A stretch of 64,000 bases of DNA from Dioscorea cayenensis subsp. rotundata (GCF_009730915.1 NC_052481.1:19154386-19218385), one strand, 5' to 3'. Counted from the stretch's first letter, positions 23,654 through 36,550 are shown. Notes: generated by a model from the sequence alone, not told the origin. Translations and numbers: made by a program.

Positions 23654-24847
23654 ATGTCATCCATAGCCAAGAATTCTTCAAAACCAAAGAAATCTCTTTC
23701 TCTTCTTTTCCTCCTCCCAACTTCCTTCACCTTTGCCTTCCTACTCTTGGCCTTGACTAATGGCACTCTCTCCTTCTTCTCTTTACCATCACCCTCCATT
23801 AATGAACTCAAACCAAGCTCTTCTCCATTAATGAACATGTCCATCTTGATCTCCAAACAAAGAGCATCCATGAATGTGAATCCCAAGAAGATGATTATCA
23901 ACTCAAAACTCAAGTTCCTCAAACCAAACAAGCACTCCAAGCTCTTCTCAGCAAGAGTATCCAAGTTCATCAACTCCTCATGCAACCTTCTCTTCTTTAT
24001 GACATGGATATCCTCATCCACTTACTTTGGACCAAGAGAACTTCTTTCAATGGAGAGTGTCTTCAAGTTCCACCCAAATGCATGCCTGCTCATTGTCTCA
24101 AACTCCATGGACACTCCCAAAGGTGCAAGAATACTTAAACCCTACAAAGACCAAGGCTTCAAAGTTTTAGCCATCTCACCAGACTACTACAACATCTCCA
24201 CCTTCTTGTTCAGAAAAACTCCGGCTGAATCCTGGTTCAAAAAGTTTATCCAAGGCAGCATTGATCCAGGTGAAGTCTCTATAGGCCAAAACATGTCAAA
24301 CTTGATAAGACTTGCAATTTTGTACAAGTTTGGTGGGATTTATTTGGACACTGATGTAATACTTATGAAGAGTTTGCATGGATTGAAGAATGTGATTGGA
24401 GCCCAGACTTTGGACGTGCATGGGAATTGGAGTAGGTTAAACAATGCAGTGATGATATTCGACAAAGGGCATCCACTTGTTTTGAAGTTCATTGAGGAGT
24501 TTGTGAATACATTTGATGGGAGGAAGTGGGGGCATAATGGACCATATTTGGTATCAAGGGTGGTGGAGAGGGTGGCCGGAAAGCCGGGGTTTGATTTCAG
24601 TGTGTTGCCACCGCCGGCGTTTTATCCGGTGGGGTGGAAGAAGATGGAAGGGTTGTTTGAGAGGCCTTTGGATGGAAGGCATGCAAGATGGGTGAAAATG
24701 AAGGTTGAGAGAATAAAGAAGGAGAGTTTTGCATTGCATCTTTGGAATAGGGAGAGTAGGGAGTTCAAGGTTGGAGAAGGGAGTGTTATTCAGAGGTTAA
24801 TTAAGGTTTGTTGTGTTCTTTGTGATCATTTTCATGGTGAGTTTTAA
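23654..24847 (+). CDS. alpha-1,4-glycosyltransferase-like protein (Gb3 synthase family)
   Basis: Intronless 397-residue protein. A hydrophobic segment at about 14-43 fits a type II Golgi signal anchor. The DXD sugar-binding motif is DTD at 232-234 within GGIYLDTDVILMKSL, which binds the nucleotide-sugar metal ion in this family. Downstream, NNAVMIFDKGHPLVLKFIEE and KWGHNGPYLVSRV correspond to the C-terminal alpha-1,4-glycosyltransferase conserved region. Plant members are annotated as lactosylceramide 4-alpha-galactosyltransferase-like, but their real acceptor is generally unknown and plants lack that glycolipid, so I do not assign a substrate. The ATG used is the first one giving an N-terminal anchor; the reading frame is open slightly upstream without another obvious start. 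Confidence 0.85.
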   Translation: MSSIAKNSSKPKKSLSLLFLLPTSFTFAFLLLALTNGTLSFFSLPSPSINELKPSSSPLMNMSILISKQRASMNVNPKKMIINSKLKFLKPNKHSKLFSARVSKFINSSCNLLFFMTWISSSTYFGPRELLSMESVFKFHPNACLLIVSNSMDTPKGARILKPYKDQGFKVLAISPDYYNISTFLFRKTPAESWFKKFIQGSIDPGEVSIGQNMSNLIRLAILYKFGGIYLDTDVILMKSLHGLKNVIGAQTLDVHGNWSRLNNAVMIFDKGHPLVLKFIEEFVNTFDGRKWGHNGPYLVSRVVERVAGKPGFDFSVLPPPAFYPVGWKKMEGLFERPLDGRHARWVKMKVERIKKESFALHLWNRESREFKVGEGSVIQRLIKVCCVLCDHFHGEF

Positions 24848-27400
24848 TTGTGAATAGAGTTCATGAATGAATTATGGACAGATTTTTCAAAAAACAAAAA
24901 AAACAAAAGAAATGAGTTTATGATTAATGTAATATTGTGGATTAGTTTCTTTAATTTGTTTGGATGATGGGGTTTTGTTTTAGTTTAATTAGTGATTATT
25001 ATAAAGTCTTGAATTGTTGGTCATTTTTTAGCATTTATGTAGGGGAAAAAGTGTAATTATAAATGAATTTTAGAGCCCAGTGTTTTTGATAATATTAGTA
25101 TTTTGTTAAATTAAAAAAAAATGGTTATATTAGACAAAGCGGCCGGATTCGATTTCATCTAAAAGTTTAATTTAAATGGATTATATAAAAATTTTTACTT
25201 TTAAATTTCATTTTAGATTTTGCTAAATTTTAATTGCAATATTAGATGAGACTTATTTAACTTAAAATTTTAGTTTATATTATTGGGATTATTATTATTA
25301 TTTCTAATACATTCCTTTAATATTAATAAAAACTAATTAATTTTTATTAATTACTCCATGATACATTGACTCTAATTTCATGGTTTTTAATTTAGTCATT
25401 GCTCTTATTAGAGGATGATGATAGCCTATCCAATCAAACTCTTTTGACTTTTTAATAGTAGGTGTACTACAATCAACTTAATTGGGACGCATTGGGAAGA
25501 CAAGCTTAATAATTTATTCAATTATTTATTATTGAATAATTGAATAATAATAGCACAAGTTGGAGCTCCTTCATTATAAAACCATTGTATGAATCTTGCA
25601 AGTTTATCAACCAAATTAATTAATTCCTCTTGACTGGTTTTTAACAGCTTTTGCAAGCAACTTCAAGTGAATCTTATGAATTTCAGTGTATGCTTTCATT
25701 TGGATTAGTGCCAAAATGTAATTCCAAAAAAAGAATAGCTAAAATAAGAAATAATATTTTTTTTATTTAAGTTGGCAAGCACATGTATAGTTAAGAGTGT
25801 GCTCTCAAGACAATAACAATTTGAACATATGTCCTTACTTAGTTAACTCAGAGATTGGATTGCAAACCAACTCTTATAGTCATGAACCCTTAGTACTACT
25901 TTGTTTAGAGTGTTTCAAATTTGAGAAATAATAATTTTTCAAATCAAGTCTTACTCACCAGGTAACCCTGTTGGACCCAAGATCCATTGGTGTTTTAACT
26001 TAAAAAATATATAATCCAACTGTGGCAATTATATGAATGTGCAAGTGAAAAGTTACTATGGTCACTTCTAATAGTTTTTAAATGAGCCAACAACAACTTA
26101 TGGACGTTTTTGATTTTTTTTTTTTTAAATAACCATGTTGTTGTTTGATTATTATTATTTTTAAAATCTCATTATTGTTATTCATCCTATGCTATTACCA
26201 TAATTTAATGTAATAATTTTCGAAACAAAAGACATTCAAGATTGGAGATGTAGATGGCGCCGCTTGGAGTATATATAGCTTAATTAGTCTATAAAAATTG
26301 TTCATGAAATCATTTTTTTTAATTTCCTCAAGGTTATTTTGCTTATTTTTTTCTTTATTTTACATATTAATGAATTATTTTCAGTTATATTGTAATGAAA
26401 TACCAGATAAAAATAATAGTGAAAATATATATTCATTGTGCCATGAAATATTTTTCCATGTGCGTACATATATACATTTAAATTTTTAAGATTTTGACAT
26501 GCAAATTTGTTGGTTGTACAAAGTTTTTGGGACAGTTTCCCTTGGAATTTAACTCGCCAAGCTAATAAGCAATTTTTCATAAATTAACTAAGAAAACAAG
26601 TAATGCAAATGTTTACTAAATAGATAATAGAGAAATTTATCTGTTTTACAAGAAAACAAGTAATGCAAACGTTTACTAAATAGATAATAGAGAAATTTAT
26701 CTGTTTTACAGCTCAGTCTTGTATATATAATATGAAAAATATTCTTTATTTTTTATTAGTTTATAAATTAAAATTATTCTAAATATTCTAACCATCATTT
26801 GAAAAGAACAAATATTATAATAAAAAAAAACTATACCCAAACTGTTATTCTATTAATGATCATTAAAAACCAAAAGAATATATTTCATAAAATTTCAAAA
26901 ATATAAAACTACTTTGTGCAACAATTAATTAGTAAATGGTACTCACACTAGTCAAGAATTGATCATCCATCCCACGCATCATCACCCGATAGCATGTAAT
27001 TCGAACCTACATCAAAGACCCATTATTAGTATTTTTGTCAAACGAGATCTGAACGTCTCACACTGTGTCTTTTATAATTGGGCCAATATGGCTAGATCAA
27101 AATGTCATTTGGGCTACAAAAATAACTTGGATTTCGATGATTTATAATTTATTTTTTTATAATTATTTTAATGATAGGGTAATTTACAATAAAAACATAC
27201 CAAATAAAAGAAGGACGTGGATTTTGTGCCAATGGTTTGGCAATTGGCATACTAGAGAATCAAATTATCTATTAATTAATTTTATAAACTTTTCTTTACA
27301 TTAAATAATGTTCTTTTTTAAAAAAAAAATTGCTTATATAGTCAAAGCAGAGTTGTGGGAGGGCGAAGGGGACATGTCCCCTTTGGTTTTGGTTGTTTTT

Positions 27401-27443
<43 letters not shown>

Positions 27444-27567
27444 AAAAAATAATATTTTAAAAAAATAATTGTGAAAATTTATTGTTTGAATTTTTAATAT
27501 TTTATAAATTAATTTATATAGTATTTTTTTTCCAAAAAAATATTGTTTGGCCATTCAATTTTTTCGC

Positions 27568-27598
<31 letters not shown>

Positions 27599-27682
27599 TC
27601 TAAAACTATTATAGTTTTAAAAAAAAATATATTTATAATATTTTATATTTTAGCTTTTTAATATTTAATAAATTGGTTATAT
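24848..27682. other. AT-rich intergenic spacer
   Basis: No gene supported. It holds a 60 bp tandem duplication, TA microsatellites (about 27406-27437 and 27573-27598), and a segment near 27350-27385 (gggaCATGTCCCC palindrome) of a kind common in plant transposon ends. Confidence 0.5.
26591..26710. repeat. 60 bp tandem duplication
   Basis: Two adjacent 60 bp units (26591-26650, 26651-26710) beginning AGAAAACAAGTAATGCAAA differ at one base (T/C at unit position 20). The near identity indicates a recent duplication. Confidence 0.95.
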
Positions 27683-28195
27683 TGTGATATTAAAGATTTT
27701 TGTTCGGTTTTATTTGTTTATTTTGTGTGTAGTAGTTTATTTTAAGTATTTCATAGAGTTCGTGTTTGTAGAATAGTTGTTTCTGCGTGTTTTTGCAAAA
27801 TACATGGCCTCCGATCGTGAAGAAGGCTGTGTGACATTTTCAGGGGCACATGGACATTCATAAACTCTGTGGGTGCCCTTGTGGTTTTATGGTTTTATGG
27901 AGTATTGTAGTAGTACTACAGTATCACCAGAAAAGCCACAGGGGGTGGCACATGACAGTGTGTAAAATGCCACATGGTTGTGTGAACATTTCACACGACC
28001 GTGTGGATGTCTTTGACGCCTGTGTGAAGCTTTTTCCAGAGTTTTGAGGCAAGGATATAGTAGTCTTTTTAATCCATTTATCTTCCCTTTTAACCCTTCT
28101 TGTTCATTTGTTCTTCATTTCTCCTTGAATGAGAGCTCTCACCAACCCTCTCCACGTCCTTTGCTTGTGGATAGAAGGATTATCCCTCACTACTT

Positions 28196-28199
28196 CTTC

Positions 28200-28231
<32 letters not shown>

Positions 28232-28234
28232 CTT
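28196..28234. repeat. (CTT)n microsatellite
   Basis: About 12 CTT units inside the left half of the solo LTR. Confidence 0.9.
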
Positions 28235-28414
28235 GAAATCATCAAGATATGAGTTGTTCTTCTCTTTGCTCCATGTTCTTCATCTTGGTCGAGTAAATCT
28301 AGGGTTTGTGGTGAATGATAGTTTTTGAGCCTTCAACCTTGCAATGTCTTCTTGTTTGATGAGTAAAATGTTGTTAAAGTATGATCCTTTTTGCATTTTG
28401 TTGAAATCTTGAGT

Positions 28415-29233
28415 TGTTATATATTGTGTAAATATATATTAATATTATCTAATAATAATTAGATGCTTTTGTTCGGTGTTTTTTATAAAATATATTTCTT
28501 ATTATCCTTATAGTTATAAATAGAAAAAGAGATAAAATAATTCTTTTTTAAAAGAAGAGATGTGTTTGTAGCCGTTGTTCTGACACATCCCAAGAACGGG
28601 AAAAGGAAACAGGAAAAGGTGTCTTTTCACATACTCAACGGTTGGATAAAACATCATTTGAGATCTTTTAAATAGTCAAGTACAAGAATGGAAAAGATAT
28701 AAAAAAAATCTCCTCTCTAATCTTCAATAATCTCCTTATTGTTTTCTGATTTTTTTTCATTGGCTGGTTCTGGTTGAGGAACAAGATTGAGTTGCAGCAA
28801 TCGTGTTTTTTTTTATTAAGCATTGTATCCTGGGGTTACGTATTTACAAAATACCGTCTCAATTCATCCTATTTCATCAGATCCGGGATGTGATATGGTT
28901 CCGAAGGATGAACCAGATATGGACAGTTCCAATAAGATTGAAATTTCTTGTAAAAATACTAGCCCCTCTTAGTTCATAATGAAACTAGTAAATTTTGGAT
29001 TGCATGGATTACTTAGTACTATGCACTGAAGGGAGGAGCCGTATGAAATGAAAATTTCACGTACAGTTCTGGAACGGAGACCTAAAAAGCATCTGCAATT
29101 TAGTGGGGAAATAACTATCCTAAAGAAAGTTTCCTGGAAATGCCTTGCCTAAAATCTTTGTCTTCTCATTCATTCAAACTTTTTTCACATCTTGATTTTT
29201 GTCTTATCCATTTTTTAAAACTTATTTACAACA
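28415..29233 (+). repeat. 5' LTR of the copia element (with insertion)
   Basis: 819 bp against 593 bp for the 3' LTR. The extra length is almost entirely a 235 bp insert at 28846-29080. Outside it the LTRs are collinear with scattered substitutions. Confidence 0.92.
28846..29080. other. organelle-like DNA insert in the 5' LTR
   Basis: Absent from the 3' LTR, where GTATTT runs directly into CCTAAAAAGC. The first ~94 bp translates in one frame to a stretch including [20 protein letters not shown], which I recognise as plastid ycf2. It switches at AATAAGATT to different sequence ending in a group II intron domain V hairpin (GAGCCGTATGAAATGAAAAT then TTTCACGTACAGTTC, 29037-29070). Two non-adjacent organelle pieces thus appear joined. 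There is no target duplication, consistent with end-joining insertion. Which intron supplied the second piece was not determined. Confidence 0.75.
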
Positions 29234-29257
29234 AGTTTAGGATAGTTATTATCGTCA

Positions 29258-30050
29258 TGGATTCTACTTTCACAAAGCCTCAACTTCAAGATGTGGAAAG
29301 GCTTGAGAAATTCAATGGATTAAATTACAAAAGATAGAGCATGAAGATGATTTATCAGTTAACAATTGCAAAAGTTGTTTATGTCCTCACCACTGCTTAT
29401 CCTCAAGAAAAGTCATCTAAACTGAAGATGCCACATCTCAATCCTCTTCTCAGATTCAAACTCCAAATACGGAATCTCAAACCTTATCTCAAAGCAAATG
29501 GATTGAAGATGATTACGTGTGCAGATTCATGATTCTGAATTCTATGAGTAATTCCTTATTCAATGTGTTCCACTTATACAAAACCACCATGAATTATAGA
29601 CATCACTCAAACACAGGTATGTTAATGAAGATGCAGGCAATAAATCTTTCCTAGTGAACAAGTACATCGACTTTAAATTTGTTGATACTAAGCCTATCAT
29701 TGATCAAGTAAATGAACTCAATGATATCGCCACTCAATGTGTCGATGCTGGGGAATCCATATTGGGAAACTCCCATCCTCATGGAAGGACTACCAAAAAA
29801 TTTTAAAACACAAAAAGAAGTCTTTGAATTTGGATCAACTCCTTCAGCATATCCAAATTGAGAGTGAGGCAAGAAATAGAGATGCACTTGACAAAATAGA
29901 AAGGAACAGTGTCCATACTGTTGAAGGAAATTCAATGAAGAAGAACTTTGTGAAAGGTAAAGGCCCTTCAAATTTCAAAAGAAAAAGACAGGATTTCAAG
30001 CAAAAATGGCAACAAGAAGAAAAAAGGCCCATGTTTTGTATGTGGCAAAT
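29258..30050 (+). pseudogene. copia gag, broken
   Basis: Begins MDSTFTKPQLQDVERLEKFN, a typical copia gag opening. A TAG stop follows after NYKR (about 29335), then frameshifts. Later fragments include a Lys-rich region, and the zinc knuckle CFVCGKLGHLARVC at 30032-30073 (CX2CX4HX4C intact) is in the frame that continues into protease. Confidence 0.85.
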
Positions 30051-33000
30051 TGGGTCACTTAGCAAGGGTATGCTATTTCAGAAAAAGCAAACAGCCCGAG
30101 GCTAATGTGATAGAAAAAGACTTGGTTGCAATGCTTACTGAAGTTCTCATGGTCAACTTAGATGAAAATTGGTGGCTTGACTCAGGAGCAACATGTCATG
30201 TGACTCCACACAGGAATGTATTTAAAACATATGAAGCAATTGCAGATGGGAAGACTGTCTTCATGGGGAATTCCTCCACTTCTGCAGTAATGGGTGTTGG
30301 AACAGTAGAACTTCCTCTTTCTTCTGGGAAGGTTCTTACTTTAAAAAATGTTCAACATATTCCTGGGATGAGAAAGAGCCTTGTATCTGTTAAAAGGCTT
30401 GATGATCATGTGTTCAAAATTGTGTTTGATTCTCAAAAAGTGATCATCTCAAAAAATGGGTCTTTTGTTGGAAAGGGATATGCCAAAGATAGTGTGTATC
30501 TTTTAAGTATTAATAAAGCTTCTAATTCTACTTATATTGTTGATGATTTTAATTTTTGGCATTATAGATTAGGACATATTGGTTCTCATGATATGCAACG
30601 TATGATATCTTATAATTTAGTACCTAAAATTTATGCAATTTTATCTACTCATACATGTGAATGTTGTGCTCAATCTAAAATTACAAAAAATCCTTTTAAG
30701 TCTGTTACTAGATCATCATGTTTATTAGAATTAATTCATACTGATTTATGTGATAATAAAGATCATCTAACTAGAGGAGGTAAACGTTACTTTATTACAT
30801 TTACTGATGACTTTTCAAAATTTACTTATATTTATCTACTTAGATCTAAGGATGAGGCATTCTCAAAATTTAAAATTTTTAAAGAAGAAATTGAAAATAA
30901 AACTAGTAAAAAGATAAAGAGATTAAGATCAGATAGAGGAGGAGAATTTATGTCATCTGAATTTATATCATATTGTGAATCATGTGGAATTGTTAGAGAA
31001 TTATCTGCACCTAATTCACCACCTCAAAATGGTGTTGCAGAAAGAAAAAATAGAACATTAATATAAATGGTAAATGCAATGATTATTCATTCTAAGTTAC
31101 CTCTTTACTATTGGGATGAAGCAGTATATATACTGCATGTTATATTAGTAATAGAATTTTACATAAAGGTTTTGACAAAACTCCATATGAGCTATTAAAT
31201 AATCAAAAATCTAATATTAGTTATTTTAGAGTATGGGGATGCATTGCATATGTTCTTGATTCTACTCAAAAGAGACCTAAACTTGGCAGTAAAGCTATCA
31301 AGTCTGTATTCTTAGGTTATTCGATGCATAGTAAAGCCTGCAGATTTCTTAATCTGCAAACCAATAATATTTTTGAATCTCCACATGCTATCTATTATGA
31401 ACATTTAAATATTAGAGATGCCGATAAGCTAGAATTAGATAAAGATTTATCTAATTAATTAGAATTAAACTCAGATATTTCAAATTCAAAAATCTTAAAT
31501 TCTTTTAGTGATAATGATAATTCAAATATTCTAAATAAGGATGATATTTTTGAACCTTCGGGCATCCAATTAAGGAGAAGTAAAAGACAGAAAATTGAAA
31601 AAGACTTAGGTCATGGAATGTTCACATATTTAATAGAAGAGGATCCTAAGACATATAAAGAGGCAATGTCTATGTCAGATGCTCATTTATGGAAAGAAGA
31701 CATGGATGATGAAATTGATTTAATAAAAAACAATAATACATGGACTTTAATAGAGATTCCTCCTAACACAAAAGTTATTGGCTGTAAATGGGTTTTAAGG
31801 AAGAAATATAACCCCGATGGGAGCATTAATAAATATAAAGCTAGATTAGTAGCTAAAGGTTATACTCAGAAAGAAGGTATTGACTATTTTGAAACTTATT
31901 CCCCTGTCACAAAAATTACTCTTATTAGAATTATGTTTGCTATAGTTTCTGTTTACAATCTAGAAGTACATCAGATGGATGTCAAAACAGTTTTTCTAAA
32001 TAATGAATTAGATGAGGAAATCTATCTAAATCAACCTGAAGGATATATTATTAAAGGAGAAGAGCATAAAGTATGTAAACTTAAAAAATCTTTGTATGGT
32101 CTTAAACAAGCTCCTAGACAATGGTATAAAAAGTTTAAGAAAGAAATTAAGAAGTTTGGCTTTTTAAGTAGTAAAGTAGAAAATTGTATCTTCATTAAAA
32201 ATACTAATGAATACAAAGTTCTAATTACACTTTATGTTGATGATCTACTTATCTTTGGTTCAAATATTGATTGTGTAAATGAAACAAAATCTTTTATGGC
32301 TCAAGCTTTTGATATAAAAGATTTAGGTCCTGTTGATTTCATTTCAGGTGTTAAAGTGATTAGAAGAGATAATGAGTTTATTTTGACTCAAACTCACTAT
32401 GTTGAAAAGTTACTTAGAAAATTTAACTATCTTGATTGTAAACCAAGTAAAACACCTATTACGCCTCACCTTACATTATTAAGAAATGATGGTGCATCTA
32501 TTAATCAAGAAATGTATGCTAAAATTATTGGTAGTTTAATGTATGTTATGAATTATACAAGACCTGATATTGCATTTGCAGTTAGCATACTTAGTAGATT
32601 CACTAGTAATCTAATATTGATCATTGGAACCAACTTAACAAACTGATGAGATATTTAAAATATACTTTAAATTATGGATTACATTATAAATGTGATAATA
32701 CTATCTTGGAATGTTATAGTGATGCAAATTGGGCTTCTAATAAAGAAACATCTAAATCTACTAGTGGTTGGTTATTTACTTTAGGAGGATCAATAATTTC
32801 ATGGTCATCAAAAAGACAATCATGTGTTGCTTTATCTTCTATGGAATCTGAATTTATTGCTATGTCTCTTCCTAGTAAAAATATTTTATGGATCAGGAGA
32901 TTTATAAGAAATATTCCTTTTATTGAAATAACAAAAGGACCTATTACATTATATTATGACAATCAAGCCGCAATTTATAATACTAAAAATAAGAGGATGT

Positions 33001-33163
33001 CACAAAATAGCAAGCACATTGCTATGAGATATAATCATGTTAGAAGTGTTGTAAAACAAGGTAATATTACAATAGAGTACCTACCAACTGATCAAATGTT
33101 GGCTGACCCCCTAACTAAGCCATTATTAGGTAAAAAGATTAAGAAAATCATCGGAGTTATGTG
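30032..33163 (+). pseudogene. copia pol, broken
   Basis: After the zinc knuckle comes protease WWLDSGATCHVT (about 30171). Next are the pre-integrase HYRLGHIGSHDM region and the integrase core with D...D...E landmarks: HTDLCD, FTDDFSKFTY, RSDRGGEF, and SPPQNGVAERKNRT. An in-frame TAA interrupts at about 31064, and a second stop lies near 31456. Reverse transcriptase follows (about 31770-32300; KARLVAKGYTQ, HQMDVKTVFLN, YVDDLLIFGS), then RNase H (about 32700-33100; YSDANWAS, SSMESEFIA, ADPLTK) in a different frame. Not translatable as one polyprotein. Confidence 0.9.
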
Positions 33164-33770
33164 ATTATTACCGATCAAAGAAGATAGACTTGATTGAAGT
33201 CTACTCTATCACATTGATGTCAATTAAATTGAAAATCATGTGCATAAGAGTTCAAGGAAATTTTAGTCAAGCATCTATCTGAGAAATGTCAATGGGAGGT
33301 TGCATTTCTAGTGCATTTATATATTTAAAGAATATTGGGGGTACAATAAAAAAAAAATTTAAAAAAATAATAAATATTTTTATGATAAAATCTCATATCT
33401 TGTAGATGCACTGTTAATCCACAATGGAAAGGATGAACTTTATGTTCTTAACAGACTCATAGTTTTAAATGGAGTGATAAAGCGGTTGTGGACACTCTTG
33501 ATGAGTTTGCCTTTGCAAACAGGGAAGTGAGAGGCCGCTTCCTATGGGTTATCAGTAAGACCCTAGCGTATTTGCTAAACAGGATAAGCGCAAGGCCCAT
33601 ATTAATGTGCAGCCACTGCAGAATCAAGTACCAATATATGATGCGGGTGTGATCTAATCATACTCAACCCAAGGTTCAAGGCCTAGTCCACCTTGGGGCA
33701 TGCATTATATAAAGCCAATATCATTTATTTTACTATTACTTATCTTATTACTAGATAATAAGTGGGGGAT
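33164..33770 (+). other. copia 3' non-coding region and purine tract
   Basis: Non-coding sequence between RNase H and the 3' LTR, ending in the plus-strand primer tract AAGTGGGGGA directly before the LTR. Confidence 0.7.
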
Positions 33771-34363
33771 TGTTATATATTATGTATATATATATATATA
33801 TATTAATGTTATCTAATAATAATTAGATGCTTTTGTTCGGTGTTTTTTTATAAAAATATATTTCTTATTATCCTTATAGTTATAAATAGATAAAGAGATA
33901 AAATAATTCTTTTTTAAAAGAAGAGATGTGTTTGTAGCCGTTGTTCAAACACATCCCAAGAACGGGAAAAGGAAACAGGAAAAGGTGTTTTTTCACATAC
34001 TCAACGGTTGGATAAAACATCGTTTGAGATCTTTTAAATAGTCAAGTACAAGAATGGAAAAGATATAAAAAAAATCTCCTCTCTGATCTTCAATAATCTC
34101 CTTATTGTTTTTTGATTTTTTTTTTCATTGGCTGGTTCTGGTTGAGGAACAAGATTGAGTTGCAGCAATCGTGTTTCTTTGATTAGCCATTGTATCCTGG
34201 GGTTAGTATTTCCTAAAAAGCATCTGCAACTTAGTGGGGAAATAACTATCCTAAAGAAAGTTGCCTGGAAACGCCTTGCCTAAAATCTTTGTCTTCTCAT
34301 TCATTCAAACTTCTTTCACATCTTGATTTTTGTCTTATCCATTTTTTAAAACTTATTTACACA
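33771..34363 (+). repeat. 3' LTR of the copia element
   Basis: 593 bp, TG...CA, followed by TGAGT. It represents the uninterrupted LTR and shows where the 5' LTR gained its insert. Confidence 0.92.
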
Positions 34364-36550
34364 TGAGTAACATTCATCCTTGAAATCGTGGGTATTGTAG
34401 ACTAATATAGCACCGGCAAAACTTGCTTGTTTCCTAGTTTCCTTGTTTTGGTTTAAAGCCAAGAACCCTTAGGAATTTTTTAGAAACCTTGAAAGCCAGT
34501 TTTGAGTCAACCCTAGGGCAGGTTTATGGTTGCATTGCATCTTCAAACTTAGGATTTCATTTATGTTTTCTTTTGTTTAGTTCTTCTTTGTTACTTGTGT
34601 GTGTGGTTGGTTAAGTGATGAAGGCTCGTCGCGAGGCGAGGAGCCGGTGGAGGAGTAGTTTGCTTGGAGTTTTTCTCGTCTGAGTTGTGAGTGGGTTATG
34701 TGATTGCATAATTCTATTAGAATATGATATATATCATTTAATTATCTTAATCGTATGAATGAAAATGATCCATAGTTTTATCGTATTGAACTGAGGCTTT
34801 GACCAATTTGGAAAGATTTTCCATGTTATTGTTGTATTTATAATATTCTTGACATTTGAGTGAAAATATTAAAGACCATACTCATATTTTAAGATTGAAA
34901 TGATTTATAAAACTGTGTTTACAAATTAATGTGCTTTTACTACCAATACTTGTGAAAATAATTTTCATTCCCAGTATGGGGATGTATTCTTAGATATGGA
35001 CTTTTGGTGTGATATGCATATTTTGTATTATTGAGCTTCCATAAGTTTTGATAGTGTCCGGACAGAGCCCTTCCCTGCTGCAGTGGGTGGTTTTCACGGG
35101 CACCCTGTAGAGGTAGCTTGAATATCTAGATTTATTGTCCACTTCAGGTGGCACGTAGAGCCCTGATTGAATGAACATCGAGAACCCGGAGTCACCACAT
35201 GGATTCCCGGTTGATGAACGTCAAGGCCATGATAACCTTGACGGATTTGAACTTATCCGCGGCCACAACTAGAGTATAGAGAGGTTTTAGAGCACTGCTG
35301 GATGATCAAAGTGTCAAATTTCATATTTTGAGAAACTTGATATTTTTATGCAAATGAACTTTTGAGACGTGATCTCTTTTACATCTTTTGGGATATTGTT
35401 TTGATGACGAGTTTTATGTGTTAGGGTTATTAAAACTCGTTTTTATGCAAATCTTTGAATTTTAAATTGTTGAAACTTTCACTTGAGCAAAAAGAGAGTC
35501 TTTTATGGGATTTACGATTTTATACAAGTATATTATGTTTTTATATACTTATGTTGAATGCCAAAGATTTGTGTTCTAGTGCAAGGGTCTGTTTGTGGAT
35601 ATTCATTAATTCATTTTGTGTATTCTTTTAGAATTGTGCTAACACATTCACTGAGTGACTTTGGTTACTCACCATCTCCCTTCTTTCTAGCCTCTAGTGG
35701 CTAGTAGCGTGGTGGCTAGGCGAAGTGTTGGCATTATCTTTCTATTTTGCTTCATTTCTAGTATTATGTATGTTATCCTTTAAGCATGACATGTTGTATA
35801 AGGAATATAGATCCACTAGTGTGCTTGACTCTCTTATGCATTACTTGTATGTCTGTTCATTTTCTTGAAAGGTGCTTGTAACCTCCTTGAACTCTCTTGT
35901 CTCATTTTGATGATGTTGCTTCCCTTGTGTTCTATTCCTTGTATATTTTGTATTCTTGATATTTATGATCAAGATTGTTGAAATTCAGGCTTTTGTCAGC
36001 CTTGCGATGACTTGAGGGTTGAGTGGTGCTTATATCCCTCCTCGGGTTACCATGATGATTGTAGCATGCGGGGCCCGCCGGTCGGGGCATGACATATATA
36101 GTAACAATAAATTTTTTTTGTAAAAATTTATTATTTGACAACTTGATTTTCCATAAATTAGTGTATATATATTAGAAAATTTTTTATGAATCCTCCTAGC
36201 AAAATTTCCTGCCTCCACCCTATATATATAGTTACATAAACCCCAAAAAATTTCTAAATGTACGTGTACTCACTTTTACTAACTTGAAGGTATAAAACTA
36301 ATTTCATATTTTTGAAGGGTCACAATGCAATTTTCCCAATCAACATCAAAAAAAAATCAAGGATCAACAAATAATTTGACCAAACAAAAAAGCAAAACCA
36401 GGGACTGATAAAAAATTAAAAAAATTTCCAAGGGCCAATAAGTAATAAAAAAAGCATTGCTAACGCCGTGACGCGGAACTTCACAGTTGCTCGAAGACCT
36501 TTTCGCCACCCGTATCGTACCCTGTTCCCACCCAACCAAAGTCATCGTCT

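Larger units (their letters stand above)
28415..34363 (+). mobile_element. Ty1-copia LTR retrotransposon, degenerate
   Basis: Structure in order: 5' LTR 28415-29233, gag, protease, integrase, reverse transcriptase, RNase H, purine tract AAGTGGGGGA at 33760-33769, 3' LTR 33771-34363. Both LTRs start TGTTATATAT and end in CA, and the whole is flanked by a perfect 5 bp target duplication TGAGT (28410-28414 and 34364-34368). Integrase precedes reverse transcriptase, which places it in Ty1-copia. Stop codons and frameshifts in gag and around the integrase/RT junction make it non-autonomous. A canonical initiator-Met tRNA primer site is not evident immediately after the 5' LTR. Confidence 0.93.
27683..36094 (+). 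mobile_element. solo LTR interrupted by a Ty1-copia element
   Basis: Flanking the copia insertion are two halves of one LTR-like sequence. The right edge is CGGGGCATGACA at 36094 followed by TATAT. The left edge is proposed at TGTGATATT (27683), preceded by TATAT. Removing the copia element and one copy of its target site leaves about 2.46 kb. The family is shared with the reverse-oriented insertion at 3679-5738. There are no coding domains of its own. The left boundary rests on an AT-rich 5 bp match and is the weaker one. Confidence 0.5.

Noticed and set aside
29037..29070. An active group II intron
   Set aside because: Only the domain V region is present, without domains I-IV or a maturase, and one stem base differs from the expected hairpin.
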